A stretch of DNA of 64,000 bases from Collinsella sp. GTDB taxonomy: Bacteria; Actinomycetota; Coriobacteriia; Coriobacteriales; Coriobacteriaceae. The notes beneath the pieces are model-generated. The model saw nothing but the letters and a program-made list of their open reading frames with translations. It had not been told where the DNA came from and ran no database searches. Shown here piece after piece: positions 35,642 through 44,534 of the stretch (the first letter of the stretch is position 1; each line of letters begins with the position of its first letter). The stretch covers positions 3,637-67,636 of the forward strand of contig DXZU01000022.1 of NCBI GenBank assembly GCA_019419525.1. Reading direction: 5' to 3'. The position numbers and the translations under genes are program-made.

Positions 35642-36241
35642 ATGGACATCACCAGGAACATGAACGGAGCCAGAGCGCTCGTCGTGGGCGCAGGGCTCGC
35701 GCTCGCGCTCGCAATGGGCGCCGCCCCGACGCCAGCTCTGGCAGCCGGGCGCGTTGGAACCACAAAAGTAATGGTCAGGACCGAGATCGACAACGTAGAG
35801 TTCAAAGTTCCGACGGTTATTCCCTTCGTCGCCAAGGCCGACGGCACGCTTCAGGGCCCCTCAGAAGACGCGACCACCATCGACAATCATTCGGCCTACG
35901 GCATCCATGTCACCAACATGAAGATCGACGCCATGAACACCTGGACCATTGCCGCCGACGCCAAGGCCGGAACCGCGCAGAATTCCATCGACTTTAAGGT
36001 CGGCCCCGACGGCGCACTCCAGAACGCCAGCGCCGCAATGCAGGAGACGGGCCTCGATCTTTCCAAGAATGCAGCCTTCGACATGGGCTACCAGGGCATT
36101 GCCGGCGGCACGGACAAAATTAAGCTCAAGACAAGCGGAAACGTCGCCCGCGTCACGCGCGACATCTTCCGCGTAACCGGCGAAGGCGATCAGGTCGCAA
36201 CGATCACCTGGACGGTCGAGCCCGGTGCGCACACGGCATAA
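35642..36241 (+). CDS. Secreted beta-rich protein, possible surface-fibre subunit
   Basis: A 199-residue protein with a Sec signal peptide (MNGARALVVGAGLALALAMGAAPTPALAA, cleavage near residue 35). The mature part has a beta-sandwich look: EFKVPTVIPFVAKADGTLQ, TIDNHSAYGIHVTNMKID, and a C-terminal strand ATITWTVEP. A similar layout (F-P..I...., P, N, I.VT.I.ID) recurs in the C-terminal part of the protein at 36525-37955, so the two may share a domain. It has no anchor. The ribosome site is AAAGGAACG. It resembles pilin-like or WxL-like exported proteins only in general style. Confidence 0.75.
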   Translation: MDITRNMNGARALVVGAGLALALAMGAAPTPALAAGRVGTTKVMVRTEIDNVEFKVPTVIPFVAKADGTLQGPSEDATTIDNHSAYGIHVTNMKIDAMNTWTIAADAKAGTAQNSIDFKVGPDGALQNASAAMQETGLDLSKNAAFDMGYQGIAGGTDKIKLKTSGNVARVTRDIFRVTGEGDQVATITWTVEPGAHTA

Positions 36242-36506
36242 GGCCGTCGCCCTGGCCGCCGCCGTCAGTATCCTAGCGTTTGGGCCAGCCATGGCCTTTG
36301 CCCAGCAAGAACAGGCGCAGGCCGCCACGCAGGTGACGGTCGACCTCTCGGAGCTCGACCGCGGCTGCCGCGAGGAACCGTTGGCTCAGACAGGCGACAG
36401 ACGATGGCTCTTGGCAGCAGGCGCCACGGCAGCAGGCGCGGGAACCGCCGGCCTCGGTCTGCACATCAAACGCAGCCAGAAACGAAACACGGACAGGCCA
36501 CACTAA
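36225..36506 (+). CDS. Tiny sortase-type cell-wall protein with LAQTG signal
   Basis: A 93-residue protein built almost entirely of targeting signals: a signal peptide ending near AMAFAQQ (residue 26), a mature region of about 30 residues with one cysteine (LSELDRGCREEP), then LAQTGD, a 21-residue hydrophobic helix and the basic tail KRSQKR. This is the order of LPXTG sortase substrates, with Ala in place of Pro. The GTG start overlaps the end of the previous gene by 17 bases, so translation is coupled. It could be a wall anchor for its neighbours. No sortase gene is in the window. Confidence 0.7.
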   Translation: MRTRHKAVALAAAVSILAFGPAMAFAQQEQAQAATQVTVDLSELDRGCREEPLAQTGDRRWLLAAGATAAGAGTAGLGLHIKRSQKRNTDRPH

Positions 36507-36524
36507 ATTAGCTAAGGAGACCCC

Positions 36525-37955
36525 ATGGCATCGAAGAACCTTTTGCCCGTCGTCGCACTCTGCGGCGCGCTCGCAACCGGAACGCCTGTCGCCGCTTGGG
36601 CGACTCCCGTCATGGCAGACTCCTTACCAGCAGCCCCAAGCTCCGCACCAAATCCGTCGAGCGCCATTGCGTGCAAGCGTTTTTCGTTCGCACAGGCCGC
36701 AATCTCAACCTCGGGATGCCTTCGTCGTAATACGGACGGCTCGATAGTCGTGGATATCAATCGTTCGAACAAGGCAAACGGCTCCCAGGCGGGGTGCGCC
36801 GTCTGCACGTGGCGCTCGATTGTGCTCGATGCAGATGGCGATCCGTGCGATTTGGGGTTGCGCATCGATATCGCTTCGGTCGATGACTCGGCGAACGGAG
36901 CGAAGGTCGCCTTCGACGGTGCGTTTTTCGAGAAAGGAGGCGGTATATGTCTGGGCTGCGCCGCCGCGAATGCAGACGATGCGCAGCCCACCCTCTCATT
37001 CACGGCATCGCTGCGGCTGACCAAGGCGGGCACCGATGCCATCGCGGCGGGAGAAGCATCCCTGCTGTTCTACGCCGCCAGTACCGAAGACACAGACATT
37101 CATTTCGAGAAGCCGGCCGGATCGCTCAGCCTTACGCGCGGGACGGAGGCAGGCCCTATTGCGATCGATACCCACACGCTAGGCAGGCAACGCATTCTTG
37201 CCGACCCGGCGCTTCTCGAGATGGAGTGGAACGGATCCGGAGCCGTCGGGATTGTCCCCTCCGCGCTTGACGCCAAGACGCTCCCCTCAAACGACGAACC
37301 CATCAACGCAACCATACAAGAAGAGAGCACGGACAAAGAAGCAGGTGCGGGCGACACGCCGTCGCCGACAAACAGCGTCCCAGCTTCTTTCGAAGCACCG
37401 AATGAACCCGCTACCGGTCCAAACGATCCCGAGCTCGCGGACAGTCTGGGGCTTGCTGATCCTCAGGAGATCGATGAAGGTAACTGCTGCGTGCTTGCCG
37501 CCCTCGACCACACAGAGGTCATCGATGCTGCAAACATCGAAGTTGCCGCCGCCAATCAGCCCGTCCGCAAGTCGGCCATCATCGCATTTCCCGAATCCAT
37601 CGAAGTCGTCTTTTTGCCATCGGGCGAGGTCGTGGCCCCAACACTGCTCACCTTGTTGGGCGCCAAGAATACTCGAAACGAAATTAAAAAGGTCACGGTT
37701 ATCGACCCTGCAACCACCGCTAAACTGCGTCTATACGCCGTTGCCCCAGACGGAGGCAAGACCTTGGAATTCGATGGCGACACACTTCTAGCCTGGCGAC
37801 GTCTGGACATTATGCAAGACGTCTCGTATCAGATCGAACTCGAAGGGTTTGATCGTGCCCGCGATGCCAATATCATCGCCGCGGCTATTGAATCCCCGCA
37901 GCGGCTTATGACACTGCGCTTTGACTACTACCCCTATGTCCCGACAACCACCTGA
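36525..37955 (+). CDS. Large secreted surface protein of unknown function
   Basis: A 476-residue protein with a signal peptide (LLPVVALCGALATGTPVAAWA) and TAAGGAG ribosome site. The N-terminal half holds several cysteines (QAGCAVC, GGICLGCA, later GNCC) and looks beta-rich. A Glu/Pro/Asp-rich linker follows (about residues 255-310), then a C-terminal domain starting AIIAFPESIEVVFLPSGEVVAP that resembles the secreted protein at 35642 in layout. It lacks a sorting signal. The gene ends the five-gene operon. The function is unknown; adhesion or surface-structure roles are guesses. Confidence 0.72.
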   Translation: MASKNLLPVVALCGALATGTPVAAWATPVMADSLPAAPSSAPNPSSAIACKRFSFAQAAISTSGCLRRNTDGSIVVDINRSNKANGSQAGCAVCTWRSIVLDADGDPCDLGLRIDIASVDDSANGAKVAFDGAFFEKGGGICLGCAAANADDAQPTLSFTASLRLTKAGTDAIAAGEASLLFYAASTEDTDIHFEKPAGSLSLTRGTEAGPIAIDTHTLGRQRILADPALLEMEWNGSGAVGIVPSALDAKTLPSNDEPINATIQEESTDKEAGAGDTPSPTNSVPASFEAPNEPATGPNDPELADSLGLADPQEIDEGNCCVLAALDHTEVIDAANIEVAAANQPVRKSAIIAFPESIEVVFLPSGEVVAPTLLTLLGAKNTRNEIKKVTVIDPATTAKLRLYAVAPDGGKTLEFDGDTLLAWRRLDIMQDVSYQIELEGFDRARDANIIAAAIESPQRLMTLRFDYYPYVPTTT

Positions 37956-38073
37956 GGCTTAAATGCTGCGCATCATTCCTAATACCACTTATATAACGTA
38001 TTAGATGAGTCGCGATGTACCTCGCATTTCGTTCTGCTACGATTGCCACGTTGGCATCAATACAGGAGGGCTC

Positions 38074-38790
38074 ATGCCGGGCTTGGGAACAATCATCAAC
38101 GTTGCGCTTTTAGTTGCGGGCGGTCTTTTGGGATTAGCGGGCGGCCGCTTCATTACACCGCGCATCCAAGACACGCTCATGAAAGCATCGGGGCTGTGCG
38201 TCCTGTTTATCGGCCTGGGCGGCACCATGCAAAAGATGCTCATCATCGATGGAAAGGCGCTAGCGACCACCGGTACCACCATGCTCATCGTCTCATTTGC
38301 GCTCGGTTCGCTCATCGGCGAGGCCATCAACTTGGAGGCCGCCATCGAGAACCTTGGCGAATGGCTCAAGCGCAAGACTGGCAGTGAGGGCGATAACGAG
38401 TTCACCAACGCTTTTGTCTCGACTTCACTCACCGTGTGCATCGGCGCCATGGCCATTGTGGGATCGATCCAGGACGGCCTGCTCGGCGACTGGTCAACGC
38501 TTGCCCTCAAGGGCGCACTGGACTGCATCATCGTCTGCACCATGACGGCCTCGCTTGGCCGCGGCTGCATCTTCTCCGCCCTGCCCGTCGCCGTGTTCCA
38601 GGGGACGATCACGTTGTTTGCCGGCGCGCTCTCCCCCATCATGACCACAGCAGCCCTCAACAGCCTTTCGCTCGTAGGCTCCATGCTCATCTTCTGCGTC
38701 GGCGTCAACCTCATCCGTCCTCAGACCTTCCGCACGGCCAATATGCTTCCCTCCGTCGTCATCGCCGTCATATACGCCCTCCTGTTCTAA
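38074..38790 (+). CDS. DUF554 membrane protein
   Basis: A 238-residue protein with about seven membrane helices of the DUF554 family (YdfK-type), starting PGLGTIINVALLVAGGLLGLAGGRF. Conserved segments are VLFIGLGGTMQKML, GSLIGEAINLE, FVSTSLTVCIGAMAIVGSIQDGL and the late NLIRPQTFRTANMLPS. Function is unknown; transport has been suggested for the family. The ATG at 38074 has AGGAGG; the open frame upstream to 38005 is probably not translated. Confidence 0.9.
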   Translation: MPGLGTIINVALLVAGGLLGLAGGRFITPRIQDTLMKASGLCVLFIGLGGTMQKMLIIDGKALATTGTTMLIVSFALGSLIGEAINLEAAIENLGEWLKRKTGSEGDNEFTNAFVSTSLTVCIGAMAIVGSIQDGLLGDWSTLALKGALDCIIVCTMTASLGRGCIFSALPVAVFQGTITLFAGALSPIMTTAALNSLSLVGSMLIFCVGVNLIRPQTFRTANMLPSVVIAVIYALLF

Positions 38791-38877
38791 ATCTATCAAC
38801 GCAGCGGTATCTCGAACATCTGTTTGATGCTGTGCTATGATATGAGGTCACCGTAGCTGCGTTCGAGAGGAGGAGCG

Positions 38878-40638
38878 GTGGCCGACCAGGACATCAAGAT
38901 GCTCATCGAGCGCATTATGGCCGAGGCCCGAACCCATCAGTCCGCCCGCTTCTCAAACGAAACCTACGCAGACGAGCCGATTCTCAAAACCGGCCGACAG
39001 ATGCAGAATTTCCTTCCCGACCAGTACCGCAAAATGCGTGAGATATCGCGTTGGCAAGAAGACCCCAAGGGCGGCGCGGGGCGTTGGCTTTCGGAAGCCG
39101 AGCTTTTTTACCGCCAGGGCCTGCTGATGGCCGACTTTGAGGACGACTGTCCCTGCAACGGCACCTTTAAGTCGTACTTTCCCACCTACAACGCCATGAG
39201 CGACCGGCAACTGCGCGGCTACTTTACCTGGCGTGCCCAAGTGCGCCGCGGAACCGTCGAGGAAACGTCTACGTCCTTTGCCTTTCTGTATCTCTATGAG
39301 CTGATCTGCGGCATTGGCGTAGATAATCCACTCGATGGTTTTAACAAGATCAAGGCTTTTTGGGATGTCTATCGCGCCTTCGAGCCCGGCATCGACCGGT
39401 TTGCGCGCGTGTGGCTGCAAGATTACGCCGTGTTCCACGGGCTCGACCCCAAGCTGCTTCGCGACTCTAAAACCGTCATGTTCGATAACGCCCTTATCGA
39501 ACTGCGGCGCGCGGCACGAGACCTTGTACCAGCACCGACGCCGTCGGACCCGGCACCCAAGCGTCGCAAAACCTCCGAGCCCACGCTCCCCCTTCCGCCC
39601 GATGAGGTGCGCGAGGAGCGACTCATGGCCGCCATCAACGCCCTCTCCACGTACAACCTAAGTAGCTCGCGGCTCGACCGCAGCCACCACCGCGATCTGC
39701 GCCACGTGGCGTGCGCCGTGTATGTCCGCATGGCGCGCTACTATGACACGCACCGAAAGACCGGCATCGTGGCAAGTTTATTTGGGGAGGAGACGGCAAT
39801 GCCCTACACCATGTTTGCCTCGGCCGTATTCTTTGCGCCCGAGCGCCACGAGGACTGCGAATACCGTCTGGACCCCATCCATATCTACCGTTGCCAAAAC
39901 GGTTTTTGGGAATGCATGCGGATTCACGGCAGCAGACAAAAGAGCAGCAAACTTGGCGAGATGATGCGCGCCTGCGACCAACGCCTGCGCCTGGCCCTGG
40001 ACCCTGCCCATCCCCTGAAGGAAGAAAAGGTCCCCAAATATCTGGCCAAGATTATCGATGACGAGATTGTGGCATGGCTTTCGTGGGACGCCGCACACCA
40101 GCCCGTCAAGATCGATATCGATTTGAGCCAGCTGGGGCACATTCGGAGCGCTGCCGCACAAACGCGCGAAGCGCTTTTGATCGACGAGGAACGCGAGGAC
40201 GGCGCGTCCGCAGAAGCCGAGGCAGCGGACTCAGGGCAACCGGAAGCCGAGCCCGTAGCCGACGCGATGGTCGAGGCGGTCGCGGCGGCCGCAGGGCAGG
40301 ACGAGTCCGACGAGCCGACCATATCCACCGAACAGTTTGGTGTCGTGGCACCGCTTCTCGCGCCGACGCCCGCGTTCGCAGCTGCTACGCCCGCTGACGC
40401 CACAAACGAACTCGCGCCCGCCGCAGACGCCTATCTTCGAGCACTACTCGAGCAAAATGCAGCGCAGACGGCATCGGCGGCGGCACAGTCGGGCAAGAGT
40501 GAGGATATGCTCGTCGATAGCATCAACGAGGCGCTCTTTGACCTGGTGGGTGACACCGTAATTGAATTTGGCGCGGCAGGACCGCACATTATCGAGGACT
40601 ACAAAGCAGACGTGAGAGGATACCTAGACCATGAGTGA
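38878..40638 (+). CDS. TerB_N/TerB_C-type protein, first gene of a BREX-like cassette
   Basis: The 586-residue protein begins with a TerB_N-type domain (about residues 30-190: WLSEAELFYRQGLL, FKSYFPTYNAMSDRQLRGYFTWR, FLYLYELICGIG) and ends with a TerB_C-like segment (about 510-586: INEALFDLVGDTVIEF...IIEDYKADVRGYL). An acidic, Ala/Glu-rich linker of about 70 residues precedes the end. TerB-type domains are alpha-helical and linked to stress and DNA-processing systems. The GTG start has GAGAGGAGG. It overlaps the ATPase gene by eight bases, so they act together. Confidence 0.82.
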   Translation: MADQDIKMLIERIMAEARTHQSARFSNETYADEPILKTGRQMQNFLPDQYRKMREISRWQEDPKGGAGRWLSEAELFYRQGLLMADFEDDCPCNGTFKSYFPTYNAMSDRQLRGYFTWRAQVRRGTVEETSTSFAFLYLYELICGIGVDNPLDGFNKIKAFWDVYRAFEPGIDRFARVWLQDYAVFHGLDPKLLRDSKTVMFDNALIELRRAARDLVPAPTPSDPAPKRRKTSEPTLPLPPDEVREERLMAAINALSTYNLSSSRLDRSHHRDLRHVACAVYVRMARYYDTHRKTGIVASLFGEETAMPYTMFASAVFFAPERHEDCEYRLDPIHIYRCQNGFWECMRIHGSRQKSSKLGEMMRACDQRLRLALDPAHPLKEEKVPKYLAKIIDDEIVAWLSWDAAHQPVKIDIDLSQLGHIRSAAAQTREALLIDEEREDGASAEAEAADSGQPEAEPVADAMVEAVAAAAGQDESDEPTISTEQFGVVAPLLAPTPAFAAATPADATNELAPAADAYLRALLEQNAAQTASAAAQSGKSEDMLVDSINEALFDLVGDTVIEFGAAGPHIIEDYKADVRGYLDHE

Positions 40639-41926
40639 TACCGCATCCGCAGCGCCTCGCGTACCCAAACGCGTCGCCGCCGTCATTCTCAACTCGCTCA
40701 AGGGCGGCGTGGTCCCGCGCATCGGTCTTCCCTACATCACCGTAGGGCGCGAGGTCGAGATCCGCGCCCTACTCACCGACCTGAGCCTCATCGCCGACGG
40801 TGGCGCGAGCTTCCGCTTTCTAGTCGGTCGTTACGGCGCCGGCAAGAGCTTTTTGCTCCAGACCATCCGCACGCACGCCATGGGTGAGGGATTCGTCGTG
40901 GCCGATGCCGACCTGTCCCCCGAGCGCCGCCTGCAGGGCGGCCAGGGACAGGGCCTTGCCACCTACCGCGAGCTCATCCGCAACATATCGACTAAAACGC
41001 GCCCCGAGGGCGGTGCACTTAACCTTATCCTAGATCGCTGGGTCGCCTCGTGTACCGATGCCGACGAGCCTGCCGTCAATGCCCAACTGGCCCCGCTCGA
41101 GGAAATGGTCCACGGCTTCGACTTCGCCCGCATGCTCCGCCGCTACCGCGCGGCCGTATCCGAAGGCGACGAAGAAGCTATGAGCCGCGTGACCAAATGG
41201 ATTCGTGGCGAGTACCGCACCAAGAGTGAGGCACGAGCCGAGCTGGGCTCCTCGACCATCATCAGCGATGACGACTGGTACGACTACGTTAAGCTCATTG
41301 CGCGCTTTTTGGTCTGCAGCGGCTACAAGGGCATGCTGGTGCTCATCGACGAGCTCGTGAATCTGTATAAGATTCCCAACGCCATCACGCGCCAGTACAA
41401 CTACGAGAAAATCCTAACGATGTACAACGACACGCTCCAGGGCAAGGCGCAGTACCTGGGCATGATCATGGGTGGCACGCCAACCTCCATCGAAGACCGC
41501 CGCCGCGGCGTGTTCTCCTACGAGGCCCTGCGCAGCCGACTCGCTCAGGGCCGCTTTGCGCGCGAAGACCTTAAGGACATGCTCGCGCCCATCATCCGCC
41601 TGCAGCCACTCACCTATGAGGAGTTGCTGGTGCTCATCGAAAAACTGATGCAAATCCATGCCGGTTACTTTGGCTGGACGCCCACGCTTACCGAGAACGA
41701 CTTGGTGGACTTCCTCAAGATTGAGTTTGGCCGCGTGGGAGCCGATACGCACTTGACGCCGCGTGAGGTCATCCGCGACTTTATCGAGCTACTCGATATC
41801 CTGTGTCAGAACCCCGACGCCAACGTGGCAGAGCTGCTGCAAAGCGTCGGCGGCGACACCCTCGCGCCGGCCAGCGAGTCGTCCTCATCATCCGACGAGC
41901 GCAACTTCGCCGAATTCACCATCTAA
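40631..41926 (+). CDS. P-loop ATPase of BrxC/BrxD type (DUF2791)
   Basis: A 431-residue ATPase with Walker A GRYGAGKS (66-73), Walker B MLVLIDEL (235-242) and sensor-like GMIMGGTPTSIEDRRRG, followed by a C-terminal winged-helix-like region. The N-terminal VPKRVAAVILNSLKGGVVPRIGLPYITVGRE is characteristic of the DUF2791 BREX ATP-binding family, here the short BrxD-like form. It has an eight-base overlap with the TerB gene and a helicase gene behind it. ATP-driven loading or DNA-protein remodelling is an inference. A Ser-rich tail ends the protein. Confidence 0.87.
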   Translation: MSDTASAAPRVPKRVAAVILNSLKGGVVPRIGLPYITVGREVEIRALLTDLSLIADGGASFRFLVGRYGAGKSFLLQTIRTHAMGEGFVVADADLSPERRLQGGQGQGLATYRELIRNISTKTRPEGGALNLILDRWVASCTDADEPAVNAQLAPLEEMVHGFDFARMLRRYRAAVSEGDEEAMSRVTKWIRGEYRTKSEARAELGSSTIISDDDWYDYVKLIARFLVCSGYKGMLVLIDELVNLYKIPNAITRQYNYEKILTMYNDTLQGKAQYLGMIMGGTPTSIEDRRRGVFSYEALRSRLAQGRFAREDLKDMLAPIIRLQPLTYEELLVLIEKLMQIHAGYFGWTPTLTENDLVDFLKIEFGRVGADTHLTPREVIRDFIELLDILCQNPDANVAELLQSVGGDTLAPASESSSSSDERNFAEFTI

Positions 41927-41963
41927 CCTGCCAATAAGGAACAGGTTTATTTTGGCAGGTTTT
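41925..41963 (+). terminator. Terminator-like hairpin inside the BREX-like cassette
   Basis: AACCTGCCAA (41925-41934) pairs perfectly with TTGGCAGGTT (41952-41961), and TTTT covers 41960-41963. It starts in the ATPase stop codon and lies before the helicase gene. A second hairpin, GGCAATG with CATTGCC, follows around 41984-42005. It probably attenuates helicase expression relative to the first two genes. Confidence 0.65.
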
Positions 41964-42042
41964 ATCTGGGCAAACGTTGAGACGGCAATGCAGCAAACCA
42001 TTGCCAGCCGCGTTGAGAGGTTCGTATTTGAGAGGAGGCCCC

Positions 42043-44490
42043 GTGAACGCCTTTGACCGATATGCTCCGTTTATCCAAGACTTCATCTACTCCCACGATT
42101 GGGAGAGCTTACGCTCTATCCAGGTTGCGGCAGCAGATGCTATCTTTAACACGCAAGATAATGTGCTCTTGACGGCATCCACGGCATCCGGCAAAACCGA
42201 GGCAGCCTTCTTTCCCATCCTGACCGAGTTTTGGGAGAATCCGCCCGCGAGTGTGGGCGCCCTCTACATCGGCCCCCTCAAAGCGCTCATCAATGATCAG
42301 TTCGTCCGCCTCAACGACCTCTGCGAAGAGGCCGATATCCCTGTCTGGCACTGGCATGGCGATGTCTCGCAGTTGCACAAGGCTAAGCTCATCAAAAAAC
42401 CGAGCGGCATCTTGCAGATTACGCCCGAGTCACTCGAGGCGCTCCTGATCCATAAGCACATGGCGATCCCGCGCATGTTTTGCGACCTGCGCTATGTGGT
42501 CATCGATGAGGTCCACTCGCTCATGCGCGGCGACCGTGGCGGGCAAACGCTCTGCCTTATCGAGCGACTCTCGCGCATGGCCGGCGTGCAGCCTCGCCGC
42601 ATTGGCCTTTCGGCTACCATCGGCGACCCCGAGCGCACGGGCGCTTTTCTCTCACAGGGAACGGGACGCGACTGCGTTATCCCCCGCTTTGAAGAACCGC
42701 GCCGCGTGTGGCGCATCTCCATGGAGCACTTCTACAACTCGGGCCCCCAGGCACAGCAGCGGGGATTCATGGGCACAGGTCCTCAAGAGGCCGAAGTACT
42801 TGCGTGCGAGCGCATCGAGGCGGCGGCATCCGCGGCACTACCCGCCGGCGCCCAAGACATGCGTCACAGCGGACAGTTCACACAAGAGGAGCGCCGTCAA
42901 CGTCGCGAGCAGGCGCGGGGCAAGGCCGCTCCCAAAGACCGTCGCACTTCCTCGGCCCCCGAGGGCGAAGTCGACATTCCCCGAGCGGCCGAACAGGCGC
43001 CCCTCAACCCCACCGACACAGCGCCAGACAACGCCGACCCCGGCATGGGCTATATCTTCGAACACACCCGCGGCCGCAAGTGCCTGGTCTTTGCCAACTC
43101 GCGCGAGGAGGCAGAGGCCGTATGCTCCATGCTGCGTAGCTACTGCGAGAGTCGGCACGAGCCCGACCGCTTTCTCATCCACCACGGCAATCTTTCGGCA
43201 TCGCTGCGCGAGACGGCAGAAGAGCTCATGCGCGACGAGGAACAGGCACAGACGACCGTCACCACCTCTACGCTGGAGCTCGGCATCGATATCGGCCGTC
43301 TGGAGCGTGCGTTTCAGATCGATGCGCCGTTTACCGTCAGCTCCTTTTTGCAGCGAATGGGGCGCACAGGCCGTCGCGACCTTCCGCCCGAGATGTGGTT
43401 TGTCATGCGCGAGGAAGAGCCCGAGCCGCGCACGATGATGCCCGAGACCATTCCGTGGAAGCTCCTGCAGGGCATTGCGCTCGTACAACTCTATCGCGAG
43501 GAAAAGTGGGTCGAGCCGCCCGAGCTCGATCGACTCCCCTACAGCCTGCTCTATCACCAGACTATGTCGACCCTCGCCAGCACCGGCGAGCTCACGCCGG
43601 CCGAACTTGCCCAGCGCGTGCTCACGCTCAGCTATTTCCACCGCGTCTCGGCCGATGACTATCGCGTACTGCTGCGCCACCTCATCAAGATCGACCACAT
43701 CCAGGTCACCGAGGGCGGTGGGCTCATCGTGGGTCTCGCGGGCGAGCGCATCATCAACAACTTTAAGTTCTACGCCGTGTTCCAGGAAAATGAGGAGTTT
43801 ACCGTTCGCAGTGAATCGGCCGAGCTGGGCACGATCGTCAATCCCCCACCGCCCGGTGAGCGCATCGCTATCGCCGGACACTGCTGGATTGTCGAGGAAG
43901 TTGACTGGAAGCGTCATACCGTCTTTGCCACGCAGGTCAAGGGCCGTGTGCCGGCCTACTTTGGCGACTGCCCCGGCGACATCAATACGCACGTACTCGA
44001 GCGCATGCGCAAGGCGCTCAACGAGCACGCGACATATCCGTACCTTATGGGTAACGCACGGGCCCGTTTAGCGCAGGCTCGTCATACGGCCGAGATTTCG
44101 GGTGCGGGAGCTAAACCGCTCATTAACCTGGGCGGCGACACCTGGGTGCTCTTCCCCTGGCTGGGCAGCTACGCCTTTTTGGCGCTCGAGCGCATGCTCA
44201 AGATTAAATGTGCCGCGGAGCTGGGCCTTCGCGGGCTCGATCCGTCGCGCCCGTACTTTATGCAGTTTAAGATGAAGGCCGACGAGGAGACGTTCTTTGA
44301 GGTACTCGCCGCCGAGGCCGAAAAGGACTTCGATCCCATCGAGCTCGTCTATCCTGGCGAGGTGCCTTACTTTGACCGCTACGACGAGTTTGTTCCCGAA
44401 GAGCTCGTGCGCAAGGGCTTTGCTGAAGGCGTGCTCGACATCGAAGACATGAAGCAGCGCGTTCTCGGCTGGCGCCTGGCCAAGAAATAG
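42043..44490 (+). CDS. Lhr/BrxHI-like superfamily II helicase
   Basis: An 815-residue DEAD/DEAH helicase: Walker A ASTASGKT (45-52), TPESLEALL, DEVH (155-158), SAT (190-192), a linker of about 100 residues rich in charged residues, STLELGIDIG and QRMGRTGRR. A long C-terminal region resembles Lhr-type and BREX BrxHI helicases. The GTG start has GAGAGGAGG, almost the same leader as the TerB gene; an open frame to 41977 lacks one. No methylase, nuclease or PglZ gene is adjacent. Likely works with the two upstream proteins on DNA. Confidence 0.87.
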   Translation: MNAFDRYAPFIQDFIYSHDWESLRSIQVAAADAIFNTQDNVLLTASTASGKTEAAFFPILTEFWENPPASVGALYIGPLKALINDQFVRLNDLCEEADIPVWHWHGDVSQLHKAKLIKKPSGILQITPESLEALLIHKHMAIPRMFCDLRYVVIDEVHSLMRGDRGGQTLCLIERLSRMAGVQPRRIGLSATIGDPERTGAFLSQGTGRDCVIPRFEEPRRVWRISMEHFYNSGPQAQQRGFMGTGPQEAEVLACERIEAAASAALPAGAQDMRHSGQFTQEERRQRREQARGKAAPKDRRTSSAPEGEVDIPRAAEQAPLNPTDTAPDNADPGMGYIFEHTRGRKCLVFANSREEAEAVCSMLRSYCESRHEPDRFLIHHGNLSASLRETAEELMRDEEQAQTTVTTSTLELGIDIGRLERAFQIDAPFTVSSFLQRMGRTGRRDLPPEMWFVMREEEPEPRTMMPETIPWKLLQGIALVQLYREEKWVEPPELDRLPYSLLYHQTMSTLASTGELTPAELAQRVLTLSYFHRVSADDYRVLLRHLIKIDHIQVTEGGGLIVGLAGERIINNFKFYAVFQENEEFTVRSESAELGTIVNPPPPGERIAIAGHCWIVEEVDWKRHTVFATQVKGRVPAYFGDCPGDINTHVLERMRKALNEHATYPYLMGNARARLAQARHTAEISGAGAKPLINLGGDTWVLFPWLGSYAFLALERMLKIKCAAELGLRGLDPSRPYFMQFKMKADEETFFEVLAAEAEKDFDPIELVYPGEVPYFDRYDEFVPEELVRKGFAEGVLDIEDMKQRVLGWRLAKK

Positions 44491-44534
44491 CTAAAAGAGC
44501 CCCGTCACAAACAGACTGGTCGCAGGAAGATGTG

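Noticed and set aside
38878..44490. Complete BREX or Pgl system
   Set aside because: No PglX methylase, PglZ, BrxA/B or PglW gene is present within the window, so only the BrxD/BrxHI-like part can be claimed.
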